Positions 1 through 5,900 of a stretch of DNA of 7,606 nucleotides are shown here, in pieces. The stretch comes from CAZJAD01 sp964543855. Lineage in GTDB: Bacteria; Electryoneota; RPQS01; DYHQ01. Each line of letters begins with the position of its first letter. The stretch's first letter is position 1. The notes under the pieces are model-generated. The model made no database searches, was not told where the DNA came from, and worked only from the letters and a program-made list of their open reading frames with translations. The position numbers and the translations under genes are program-made. The stretch lies in contig CAZJAD010000105.1 of the NCBI GenBank assembly GCA_964543855.1, positions 1 through 7,606 of the forward strand, read 5' to 3'.

Positions 1-1660
1 ACAACGCAGTCGTCTCAGGACTCGCCCCCGAGACCGAGACGGCAACATGCTTCTTACCGTCGAGAGGCACCTCATCCAGAGCAGCCATAAGTCGTTCGGG
101 CCCATAGCGAAGCAGAAAGTAAGCGGTCGAGAGCCCCTCCTCACTTAAGAGCCCGCGGGGTTTGACCGCAGCGAAGAGTCTTCGCAGGCGCTGAAGTTCG
201 GTGGCATGCTTCTGTTTCAACGCTTTCTCGGCTTTCCTTTCGAGTCCCTGCAAGACGTGGAGCATTTTCTCAAGAGTGTGGCTGGCGACTCCTTGGAGAG
301 TCGCGTCGAGCTTCCCGAGACTTTCCTTCAGTGAATCCATCGCCTCTTCCAGTTTCCCGCGTGCCTCGGGAAAGTCCGGCACGCCGCCATCGGCAAAACT
401 CGCAAGCATCCGGCGCATCAGCGTGTCCACATCGCTCTTCAAGACCTTGCGCAGTTCCAGCCCCAGATTTCGGCTCAGATCCACGGTCTTGTCGTCCACA
501 AGTGTCACGGACAGCCGGGGAAAGAGTGACGGCGTCACGACGGACAGTGTGCTGTAGAAAGGCTGAATCTGCGCGTGATAAGCCATTTCACCCGGACTCG
601 CCACATACGCAACCGTGGGAAGCACGAAATCCTGATAGAGTGGCCGCAATGCAGCCTTCGGCGATAAGGATTCCGGATGAGCCGCCACGCGGCTGCGCAG
701 CTCATCGAGTGTCAGTGACTTCTCGCTGCCATCTGTTCCGCGCACCGTTCCGTCGAAACTGACCGGTTGCCGAACAGGCTCTTCGCCAGTCAAATAGAAC
801 AGATAGGCGGACGGCGTTGGCGAAAGTGGCGCCGGGAGACCGGATTTGCTGAGCAGGATGTTGCGCCCGTGAAGGAGTTTGTGAAGCGCAGGGCCTACTT
901 CGAGAATGCGCGCCCAAAGCGGCGCGGCCAGGCTTTTCAGGCTCGCGTCGCTCCCATCGACGACGAGCAGACCGCGCGCACCCAACAGCATCGCAAAGAG
1001 GCGCCCCATTCCTTCGGAGAGCGTTCGCTGCGCGTAACACTGCTCGAGCAACGACTGCGCTTCAGGATCAGATTGGGCAGCAATGTCGTCTGCCAGACTT
1101 CGAATATGTTCTGTGACGCTCCTTGAGACGACATAACGGCCAACCTCGAAGTTGGCAATCCGTTGCTCCGGCGTGAAGGTGACTCGGTTGACCTCGCCCT
1201 TTCCATCAAGATAATAGGCATCTGCGATTTCTGCAAGGTCATGATCCTCCCCCTCCAGCCAGAAAACCGGTACAACCGGCCGTCCTATCTGGCGTTCCAG
1301 CCACGGAGCGAGACGCGCACAATGGTACGCCTTGACGAGAGTATAAAGAGGCCCGCCGAGGTAACCTACCTGTTGCGCCGTGACAACAAGAACGGCTTTG
1401 CCTTCCGCCACAGCATCAAGTCGGGCGAGTGCAGCGTCGCTCGCGCCAAAGCGTCTGCCCGCTGACTCCAGAAGGTCAGCCAGTGCCCTCCAGTCACGCG
1501 GTTGCGCCAGTTGTTCCTCGCACGCAGCCCGAACCGCCTCCAGATCTGCGATGGGCCTCAGAAGGAACTGGCCAGCGAGGCCGTCGCCCTCTGCTGTACG
1601 GATCCAGGTCTCATTGAAGCCCGGCAAAGCGGCGAATGGAGCGGTTATTTGCACAGCCAA
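1..1660 (-). CDS. bshC: Bacillithiol biosynthesis cysteine-adding enzyme BshC (3' end cut by window)
   Basis: BshC is the putative ligase that joins cysteine to glucosaminyl-malate in the last step of bacillithiol synthesis, in the cytosol. The frame is open from the start to base 2, giving 553 codons without a stop. Family blocks appear in order: VVTAQQVGYLGGPLYTLVKA (about residues 92-111), the PVFWLEGEDHDLAEI block (131-145) with the hallmark EDHD, RPLYQDFVLPT followed by ASPGEMAY (339-361), PRLSVTLV (381-388), a long charged helical segment typical of the BshC coiled coil (about 435-500), and the C-terminal RYGPE block (518-522). Bacillus subtilis BshC ends soon after the matching block, so only a little is missing. 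No ATG lies near the N-terminus. I chose TTG at 1660 (reads MAVQITAPF); GTG at 1654 and TTG at 1687 are alternatives, and none has a strong ribosome binding site. The family call is secure; the start is not. Confidence 0.93.
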   Translation of the reverse strand, partial: MAVQITAPFAALPGFNETWIRTAEGDGLAGQFLLRPIADLEAVRAACEEQLAQPRDWRALADLLESAGRRFGASDAALARLDAVAEGKAVLVVTAQQVGYLGGPLYTLVKAYHCARLAPWLERQIGRPVVPVFWLEGEDHDLAEIADAYYLDGKGEVNRVTFTPEQRIANFEVGRYVVSRSVTEHIRSLADDIAAQSDPEAQSLLEQCYAQRTLSEGMGRLFAMLLGARGLLVVDGSDASLKSLAAPLWARILEVGPALHKLLHGRNILLSKSGLPAPLSPTPSAYLFYLTGEEPVRQPVSFDGTVRGTDGSEKSLTLDELRSRVAAHPESLSPKAALRPLYQDFVLPTVAYVASPGEMAYHAQIQPFYSTLSVVTPSLFPRLSVTLVDDKTVDLSRNLGLELRKVLKSDVDTLMRRMLASFADGGVPDFPEARGKLEEAMDSLKESLGKLDATLQGVASHTLEKMLHVLQGLERKAEKALKQKHATELQRLRRLFAAVKPRGLLSEEGLSTAYFLLRYGPERLMAALDEVPLDGKKHVAVSVSGASPETTAL

Positions 1661-1676
1661 GACAGGACGCCCAACC

Positions 1677-1706
1677 TTATCCCACAAAGAACACGATGAT
1701 TTGCAC
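1677..1706 (-). other. Possible short leader ORF ahead of bshC
   Basis: Between the bshC promoter and the proposed bshC start, a 9-codon frame begins with GTG (1706-1704), reads VQIIVFFVG and ends with TAA (1679-1677). A GAGG lies 8 bases upstream of the GTG, better placed than any ribosome binding site for bshC itself. It is in a different frame from bshC and stops 16 bases before TTG 1660. It could be a leader peptide coupled to bshC translation, or chance. Confidence 0.2.
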
Positions 1707-1734
1707 TTTCGCGACCTCGTGAGGCATGCCGCAA

Positions 1735-1763
1735 AATATACAAAGCGCTCTCTTCTTTGTCAA
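1735..1763 (-). promoter_or_regulatory. Sigma70-type promoter for bshC
   Basis: On the minus strand TTGACA (1763-1758) is followed by exactly 17 bases and TATATT (1740-1735). This is a perfect -35 box, ideal spacing and a 5/6 -10 box. The expected transcript start is near 1728, about 70 bases upstream of the proposed bshC start. Seen directly in sequence; activity is inferred. Confidence 0.75.
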
Positions 1764-1803
1764 ATGAGTTCTCGCTGACGCCCATGACAACTCAATTCAC
1801 GGT

Positions 1804-1832
1804 TTGTAATTTACGCTAAAGGTGGCTATATT
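1804..1832 (+). promoter_or_regulatory. Probable sigma70-type promoter for the rhomboid gene
   Basis: TTGTAA (1804-1809), a 17-base spacer and TATATT (1827-1832) form a reasonable sigma70 promoter (4/6 and 5/6 matches), placed about 80 bases before the rhomboid start. It sits back to back with the bshC promoter; the -35 boxes are about 40 bases apart. Confidence 0.55.
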
Positions 1833-1841
1833 AATTAAATA

Positions 1842-1864
1842 CGCAGCGGCCCTTGCGCGCTGCG
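1842..1864 (+). repeat. Hairpin in the 5' leader of the rhomboid gene
   Basis: CGCAGCG (1842-1848) and CGCTGCG (1858-1864) are perfect 7-base inverted arms around a 9-base loop. The arms start about 10 bases after the predicted -10 box, so the hairpin would form at the very 5' end of the rhomboid transcript. No T-tract follows, so it is not a terminator. A role in mRNA stability or regulation is inference. Confidence 0.45.
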
Positions 1865-1917
1865 GCAGGCACGGTCCTCCCTCTCACCCCACTACACTAA
1901 AAAGCGAAGGATGAGTC

Positions 1918-2736
1918 TTGAGACGCGGTGACTATTCGACGAGCGGTTTCAGTATGATGTGGACGCCAGCCGTTCGATCCCTGATCATTATCAATGCCGC
2001 AATCTTCCTGCTCGCGGGACTATTTGCGCTCGAACGATTTCTCGCAGTTTATTTCGGTCTGGTGCCGCGGCTCGTCGTGACGAGGGGCTGGATCTGGCAG
2101 CTTGTCACCTACATGTTCCTGCACTATGGCTTCATGCACATTCTCTTCAACATGTTTGCCCTGTGGATGTTCGGCTCCACACTCGAACGAGTCTGGGGCA
2201 CGAGACGTTTCCTCGGATACTATTTCCTGACCGGCGTTGGCGGCGGACTGTGCTATTTTCTCTTCAACATCAACTCTGCCATACCGACCGTCGGTGCCTC
2301 TGGTGCCATCTTCGGACTGCTCGTCGCCTATGCCGTGCTCTTCCCCAACAGTGTCATCTACCTGTGGCTTATCATCCCGATCAAAGCCAAGTGGTTCGCG
2401 CTGATCTTCGGGATCATCGAGCTGTTCTTCTCCATCCAATCTCGTGATTCCGTCGCACACTTGGCCCATCTGGGCGGCATGGTCGTGGGATACCTCTACC
2501 TGAAGAGGGAACGTGTCTTCGGCCGATTCATCCAGCAGATCCGGGCGCGCAAGCTCGAGTATGAGGCCCGTGTGCGCGAGAAAAGACAGAAGAAAACGGA
2601 CAATCTTGACAGCATCCGCCGGGAAGTGGACGAGCTCCTCGACAAAATCAACCGCGTCGGCTTGAACGGCCTGACTCGCACGGAACAGCGAAGACTCAAA
2701 CAGGCCAGCGCCATCCTCCGGCGTAAGAGCCACTGA
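1918..2736 (+). CDS. Rhomboid family intramembrane serine protease
   Basis: Membrane-embedded serine protease that cleaves transmembrane or membrane-proximal segments of other proteins; the substrate cannot be told from sequence. Six hydrophobic helices fit the core rhomboid fold (TM1 about 19-40, TM2 66-86, TM3 98-117, TM4 125-142, TM5 about 147-172, TM6 180-196). The HxxxN motif is HILFN (His74, Asn78) in TM2, the nucleophile is Ser128 in GASG (126-129), and the partner is His184 in AHLGG of TM6, so the catalytic dyad is intact. A charged, probably coiled-coil cytosolic tail (about 197-235) is followed by a compact segment with VDELLDKINRVGLNGLT (237-253), resembling the small C-terminal domain (DUF6576 type, from memory) of many bacterial rhomboids. 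TTG at 1918 has AAGGATGAG just upstream; ATG at 1954 or 1957 would trim the N-terminus without touching TM1. The hydrolase gene follows after 75 bases and may be co-transcribed. Confidence 0.92.
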   Translation: MRRGDYSTSGFSMMWTPAVRSLIIINAAIFLLAGLFALERFLAVYFGLVPRLVVTRGWIWQLVTYMFLHYGFMHILFNMFALWMFGSTLERVWGTRRFLGYYFLTGVGGGLCYFLFNINSAIPTVGASGAIFGLLVAYAVLFPNSVIYLWLIIPIKAKWFALIFGIIELFFSIQSRDSVAHLAHLGGMVVGYLYLKRERVFGRFIQQIRARKLEYEARVREKRQKKTDNLDSIRREVDELLDKINRVGLNGLTRTEQRRLKQASAILRRKSH

Positions 2737-2811
2737 TTGCCCAGCACAGCACCTGTAATCTCACGAGTGCGCGACACCTCACAACAACCTCAAGACAGCA
2801 AGTAGAATCTC

Positions 2812-3588
2812 GTGCGCAGCCCGTCTCACCAACTTGCATATACGTGGGTTCCCGGCCGGGAACCCGCGCTCGTTTTTATCCACGGCCTCGGAGCAGACGG
2901 ACGTTGCTTTCGTGGCGCGCTGGATGCCCCACGATTGAAAGGCCGAGCCTTATTGATCCCCGATCTGGCCGGCTTCGGCAACAGCCCCTGTCCCGACGAT
3001 TTCTCGTGCACGATGGAAGCTCAAGCAGACCTCCTGAGCGATCTCTGCCAGTCACTTCAAATCCGTCAAATCGCCATCGTCGCGCACAGCATGGGTGGAG
3101 CCGTCGGGATCATTCTGGCCGGGAAATGGCCTGATGCTGTCACACATTTCATCAATGCCGTCGGCAATCTGATCCCGGAAGACTGCTTTTGCAGCCGTCC
3201 GATGGCCCAGATGGACTGGAACACCTTTCGATTGGAAGGTTTTGAGAGATTCAAGGCCCAGATTCAGGCGCAGTACCCGCATCCCGGCAGGCCACCCTCT
3301 ACTTATTCCCAGTCTCTGGAGAGAACGAGCGCGTACGTGATGTATCACAGTTGCCGGGATCTTGTGCGCCTTTTGAACGACGACAATCTGCTCAACCGAT
3401 TCCTCCAACTGCCCTGCCGAGAACTCTATCTACAGGATGAAGACAGTCGCGTGCCTTCCCGCCTCGAAAGCGCTCTGCGTCAGAGCGGTGTGCCTGTCAT
3501 TTCCATCCCTCAAAGCGGTCACGGCATGATGGAAGACAATCCGGCCGCCTTCTATGACGCCATCGCTCGTTTCCTTGAAGAGAGGTAA
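2812..3588 (+). CDS. Alpha/beta-fold hydrolase
   Basis: 258-residue single-domain alpha/beta hydrolase of unknown substrate, probably an esterase or related serine hydrolase. It has no signal peptide, so it is likely cytosolic. The oxyanion-hole HG is in VFIHGLGADG (21-30), the nucleophile elbow AHSMGG gives Ser93, the likely acid is Asp211 in QDEDSRVP (208-215), and the base is His237 in SGHGMMEDNP (235-244). A helical cap lies between about 120 and 190. The start is well bounded: an in-frame TAG at 2803 leaves GTG 2812 as the first usable codon, although its ribosome binding site is weak (AGTAG only). Its 75-base distance from the rhomboid gene on the same strand, with no clear promoter or terminator between, suggests one transcript. 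The superfamily covers many reactions, so a narrower name is not justified. Confidence 0.87.
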   Translation: MRSPSHQLAYTWVPGREPALVFIHGLGADGRCFRGALDAPRLKGRALLIPDLAGFGNSPCPDDFSCTMEAQADLLSDLCQSLQIRQIAIVAHSMGGAVGIILAGKWPDAVTHFINAVGNLIPEDCFCSRPMAQMDWNTFRLEGFERFKAQIQAQYPHPGRPPSTYSQSLERTSAYVMYHSCRDLVRLLNDDNLLNRFLQLPCRELYLQDEDSRVPSRLESALRQSGVPVISIPQSGHGMMEDNPAAFYDAIARFLEER

Positions 3589-3620
3589 AGTCGGCACTCC
3601 CAATCGAGCGGACACAAAGA

Positions 3621-3649
3621 CGCGCGACTTCTTCAAAAGAAGTCGCGCG
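3621..3649. terminator. Hairpin between convergent genes, likely bidirectional terminator
   Basis: CGCGCGACTTCTT (3621-3633) and its exact reverse complement (3637-3649) form a 13-base-pair GC-rich stem with a 3-base loop. It lies 33 bases after the hydrolase stop and 55 bases after the aminopeptidase stop, exactly where a shared terminator is expected. No U-tract follows on the plus strand and only a weak one (TCTTTGT) on the minus strand, so it is not a textbook intrinsic terminator. Confidence 0.6.
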
Positions 3650-3704
3650 CCAGAGATTCCACCAGCGTGGATTCACCCCATGGCTTCGCGCGCCAGATCA
3701 AGCC

Positions 3705-4832
3705 CTAATCAAGGCGCAGATTCTCCGGATTCAAGCCGACAAAGGCCTCGTGAATGAATCGCCCGTCTTTGCGGATCAGAACATCATCGAAGTAGATTTC
3801 TCCCCCTCCCTTCTCGGGCGTCTGAATCAGGACGAGATCCCAGTGGATTGCGGAGCGATTGCCATTGTCCGCCTCGCCGACATAGGCGTTGCCGGGTGTG
3901 AAGTGGAATGAACCGCCGATTTTCTCATCGAAGAGGATATCATCCATCGCGTCTGTGATATAGGGATGGAACCCGAGTGCGAATTCACCGATGTAACGCG
4001 CACCCTCGTCCGTATCCAGGATGCTCTTGATGCGGTCGTTATCGTTCGCGGTCGCCTCCACAATCTTCCCCTTCGAAAACTTGAAACGCACATTCTCGAA
4101 GGTGAATCCGCGCATCGACGACGGCGTGTTATACTGAATGACTCCCTCGACCGAATCACGCACCGGTGCCGTGTATATCTCCAGGTCCGGGATATTCTTG
4201 TGACCGTCGCACTTCTGCACATCAATCCCCTTAATGGAAAAACGCAGATCGGTACCCGGGCTGACCAGCCGCACGCGATCGGTTTTCTTGATGAAGGCTA
4301 CCGCGGGATCCATCGCCCGCGATGCTTTCGCCCAATCGACCTTCGTGCAGACCCGGTAGTAGAAGTCTTCAAACGCCTCGAGGGACATCTTCGCCATTTG
4401 AGCCATCTGCGGCGACGGAAAGCGCAGCACGACCCACTTGGTATGCGGCACACGCTGCTCCAAATGCACTGGTCCGAGCCAGAAGCGCTCGTAGAGAGAC
4501 ATCTTATCGCCGGGAATGTCCGAATATTCCTTCGCATTGAAGATGCCACGCACGGCGATATAAGCGTCCATCTTCTTCATGCGTTCCAGCTCGTTGGCAG
4601 CGATGAACTTGATACGCTCCTCGGTCGCGTTCTGAAAGAGTTTGCGCTGCACAGGCTGACTCTTCATCTCCAGAACGGGTAAACCGCCGGCATCACAAAT
4701 CTCCTGCAAGAGGACAGCCACGAATTCCGCGGGAACATCATTCGTTTCCACGAGTACTTTCTCGCCGGGTTTCAGCTCGATCGAATAGCGCACGAGGACG
4801 CGCGCAAGGTCAAGGTAGCGGGGATCTGACAT
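3705..4832 (-). CDS. M29 family metallo-aminopeptidase
   Basis: Cytosolic metal-dependent aminopeptidase of the thermophilic AmpS/AmpT/PepS family (MEROPS M29), which removes N-terminal residues from peptides and works as a dimer. The 375-residue protein is slightly shorter than the usual 400-410. The five expected metal ligands are all visible: Glu218 in NIPDLEIYTAP, Glu283 in YIGEFALG, His310 in GSFHFTPG, and His330 and Asp332 in the AIHWDL motif. The N-terminal half (to about residue 190) is the family's alpha/beta domain. I placed the start at ATG 4832, which reads MSDPRYLDLARVL and has GGAAGG 8 bases upstream; an in-frame ATG at 4889 would add 19 residues lacking family character and would start upstream of much of the predicted leader. 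The gene is divergent from the nitroreductase and convergent with the hydrolase, so it is probably transcribed alone. With the nearby peptide importer it could degrade imported peptides (inference). Confidence 0.93.
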   Translation of the reverse strand: MSDPRYLDLARVLVRYSIELKPGEKVLVETNDVPAEFVAVLLQEICDAGGLPVLEMKSQPVQRKLFQNATEERIKFIAANELERMKKMDAYIAVRGIFNAKEYSDIPGDKMSLYERFWLGPVHLEQRVPHTKWVVLRFPSPQMAQMAKMSLEAFEDFYYRVCTKVDWAKASRAMDPAVAFIKKTDRVRLVSPGTDLRFSIKGIDVQKCDGHKNIPDLEIYTAPVRDSVEGVIQYNTPSSMRGFTFENVRFKFSKGKIVEATANDNDRIKSILDTDEGARYIGEFALGFHPYITDAMDDILFDEKIGGSFHFTPGNAYVGEADNGNRSAIHWDLVLIQTPEKGGGEIYFDDVLIRKDGRFIHEAFVGLNPENLRLD

Positions 4833-4884
4833 GAGAGTTTCCTTCCAAATTGCTCGAAAGATTCCTGCGCGATTCCTGATGTCA

Positions 4885-4896
4885 CGCAATTTGTAA
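4885..4896 (+). repeat. Direct repeat copy 1 near aminopeptidase promoter
   Basis: CGCAATTTGTAA matches the second copy at 4929-4940 in 11 of 12 bases. This copy lies just downstream of the predicted transcript start of the minus-strand aminopeptidase gene, a typical position for a repressor site. Whether a protein binds it is unknown. Confidence 0.45.
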
Positions 4897-4904
4897 TCCT
4901 CTTA

Positions 4905-4933
4905 AATATACGGCGAATTTTGCTAAATCGCAA
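4905..4933 (-). promoter_or_regulatory. Sigma70-type promoter for the M29 aminopeptidase
   Basis: On the minus strand TTGCGA (4933-4928), a 17-base spacer and TATATT (4910-4905) form a promoter with 4/6 and 5/6 matches. Transcription would begin near 4898, leaving a leader of about 66 bases before ATG 4832. Confidence 0.6.
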
Positions 4934-4940
4934 ATTGTAA
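4929..4940 (+). repeat. Direct repeat copy 2 overlapping the -35 box
   Basis: CGCAAATTGTAA differs from copy 1 at one base and overlaps the -35 box of the aminopeptidase promoter. The copies are 44 bases apart, close to four helical turns, so they would lie on roughly the same face of the DNA. Confidence 0.45.
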
Positions 4941-4987
4941 CGGCAAATCAGCAGGCGTCCACCACTGAACCTTCGTCCACTTTTCTC

Positions 4988-5016
4988 TTGATTTTTCAGC
5001 CAAAACAACTTATTAT
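4988..5016 (+). promoter_or_regulatory. Sigma70-type promoter for the nitroreductase gene
   Basis: TTGATT (4988-4993), a 17-base spacer and TATTAT (5011-5016) form a good promoter (4/6 and 5/6 matches). The expected transcript start is near 5023, about 62 bases before the start codon at 5085. Confidence 0.6.
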
Positions 5017-5020
5017 AGAT

Positions 5021-5039
5021 GGGGAGTATATGACTCCTC
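5021..5039 (+). repeat. Hairpin at the 5' end of the nitroreductase transcript
   Basis: GGGGAGT (5021-5027) pairs with ACTCCTC (5033-5039) around a 5-base loop: seven pairs including one G-U. It coincides with the predicted transcript start, so the mRNA would begin with a stem-loop, a known way of protecting 5' ends from decay. The function here is inference. Confidence 0.4.
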
Positions 5040-5084
5040 TTGCCGGTATAGGGCAGATCTCCGACACTATTCGGGAGGTGAGGG

Positions 5085-5786
5085 ATGAGACTAAGGGGCC
5101 AGGGTTGCGTCTGCCTTGCTCTGTTTTTTCTGCTTCCTCTCGCTGGAGACAAATCCGCGATAGGCAGCACAAGAGACAATCCAGATACACTCAGAATCAA
5201 CGCCGTTTTCGAGGCCATTCGCCATCGGAGAACGGTCCGCGAATTCCAATCAACACCGGTGCCGCCAGCAGACATCATGCAGATCCTGGATGCCGCACGA
5301 TTCGCCCCTTCAGCGGGCAATGTCCAGCCATGGAAGTTTGTGGTGGTTCAGCAGAGAACACGTCTGGATTCCCTCGCCCAAGTGCTGAAATCATCTTGGA
5401 ACGAGAGAGTCAGTGCTAGGGCCGATCTGGACGAGGGGTTGCGAGAGTCCTATGTCAAGAATGGACAAGAAACCATCGACAGAATCATGATGGCACCGGT
5501 ATACGTGCTGACCTTTGTCGACACCTCAGCCTATCCCAAGTACGCGCTCTTCGACGGATGTCTTGCGATTGAGAATCTGATGTTGGCCGCACGAGCCATG
5601 GGATACGGAACAGGCTTTTTCACGACCTACTTCCCGGAGAGTGTCGTGAAGTCATTTGTCCATGCCCCTGACAGTCTCCAGTTCATTTGTGCCACCCCGA
5701 TCGGCATCCCGAAAGAGTGGCCAGAAACACCGCCCAAGAAGAATCTGGATGACTTCATCATTTATGAAAGCTTCGAAACCCGATAG
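5085..5786 (+). CDS. Nitroreductase family flavoprotein with N-terminal signal peptide
   Basis: FMN-dependent oxidoreductase of the nitroreductase superfamily, which uses NAD(P)H to reduce quinones, nitro compounds and similar acceptors; the physiological substrate is unknown. The domain starts near residue 39 with AVFEAIRHRRTVREF, whose RRT (48-50) matches the FMN-phosphate-binding arginine motif. FAPSAGNVQPWKFVVV (73-88) and the GYGTG turn (173-177) are the other family landmarks. Ahead of the domain is an unusual extension: RLR followed by a hydrophobic stretch (about 8-20, CVCLALFFLLPLA) and a small-residue region, which looks like a Sec-type signal peptide with possible cleavage near residue 20-21. 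There is no lipobox and no twin-arginine motif. The start is supported by GGAGGTGA about 5 bases upstream of ATG 5085, and no plausible start lies at the domain boundary. The POT transporter gene follows after 114 bases. Confidence 0.9.
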   Translation: MRLRGQGCVCLALFFLLPLAGDKSAIGSTRDNPDTLRINAVFEAIRHRRTVREFQSTPVPPADIMQILDAARFAPSAGNVQPWKFVVVQQRTRLDSLAQVLKSSWNERVSARADLDEGLRESYVKNGQETIDRIMMAPVYVLTFVDTSAYPKYALFDGCLAIENLMLAARAMGYGTGFFTTYFPESVVKSFVHAPDSLQFICATPIGIPKEWPETPPKKNLDDFIIYESFETR

Positions 5787-5804
5787 GAGTCCTCCATCTA
5801 TCTG

Positions 5805-5830
5805 GAGCCATGTTTTCTGGAAAACGGCTC
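5805..5830 (+). repeat. Imperfect hairpin between nitroreductase and transporter genes
   Basis: GAGCC (5805-5809) pairs with GGCTC (5826-5830) and, inside it, GTTTTC (5812-5817) pairs with GAAAAC (5820-5825), giving 11 pairs with a 2-base bulge and a very tight loop. It begins 18 bases after the nitroreductase stop. No T-run follows on either strand, so it may be a 3'-end stabilising or attenuating structure rather than an intrinsic terminator. Confidence 0.35.
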
Positions 5831-5900
5831 AAAGAGTAGAATCACCTGCCGCAAGATCCAAGAACAATCGCGATTTGATTCATAAAGCAGAGAAGGCTCG

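Noticed and set aside
201..762. Two overlapping plus-strand frames (201-557 and 331-762)
   Set aside because: Both are opposite bshC, which is open in one frame over the whole region with conserved family blocks.
1163..1778. Plus-strand frames at 1163-1465 and 1380-1778
   Set aside because: They lie opposite the N-terminal half of bshC and its promoter region; low-complexity Arg/Ser/Ala-rich translations without motifs.
1911..1931. ATG at 1911 as the rhomboid start
   Set aside because: It reads six codons and then stops (TGA); the rhomboid frame instead uses TTG 1918 or ATG 1954/1957.
2020..2733. Long open frame on the minus strand opposite the rhomboid gene (237 codons)
   Set aside because: It is the antisense shadow of a gene with clear rhomboid motifs; its translation is highly charged and shows no recognisable domain.
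3966..4682. Long plus-strand open frame opposite the aminopeptidase gene (238 codons)
   Set aside because: It lies wholly within the M29 gene, whose metal ligands are all present on the other strand; the translation is rich in His, Leu and Arg without family motifs.
4988..5419. Plus-strand frame overlapping the nitroreductase start, with an ATG at 5030 after GGGGAG
   Set aside because: The C-terminal part runs through the nitroreductase in another frame and looks like noise; the GGGGAG is better explained as a hairpin arm at the transcript start.
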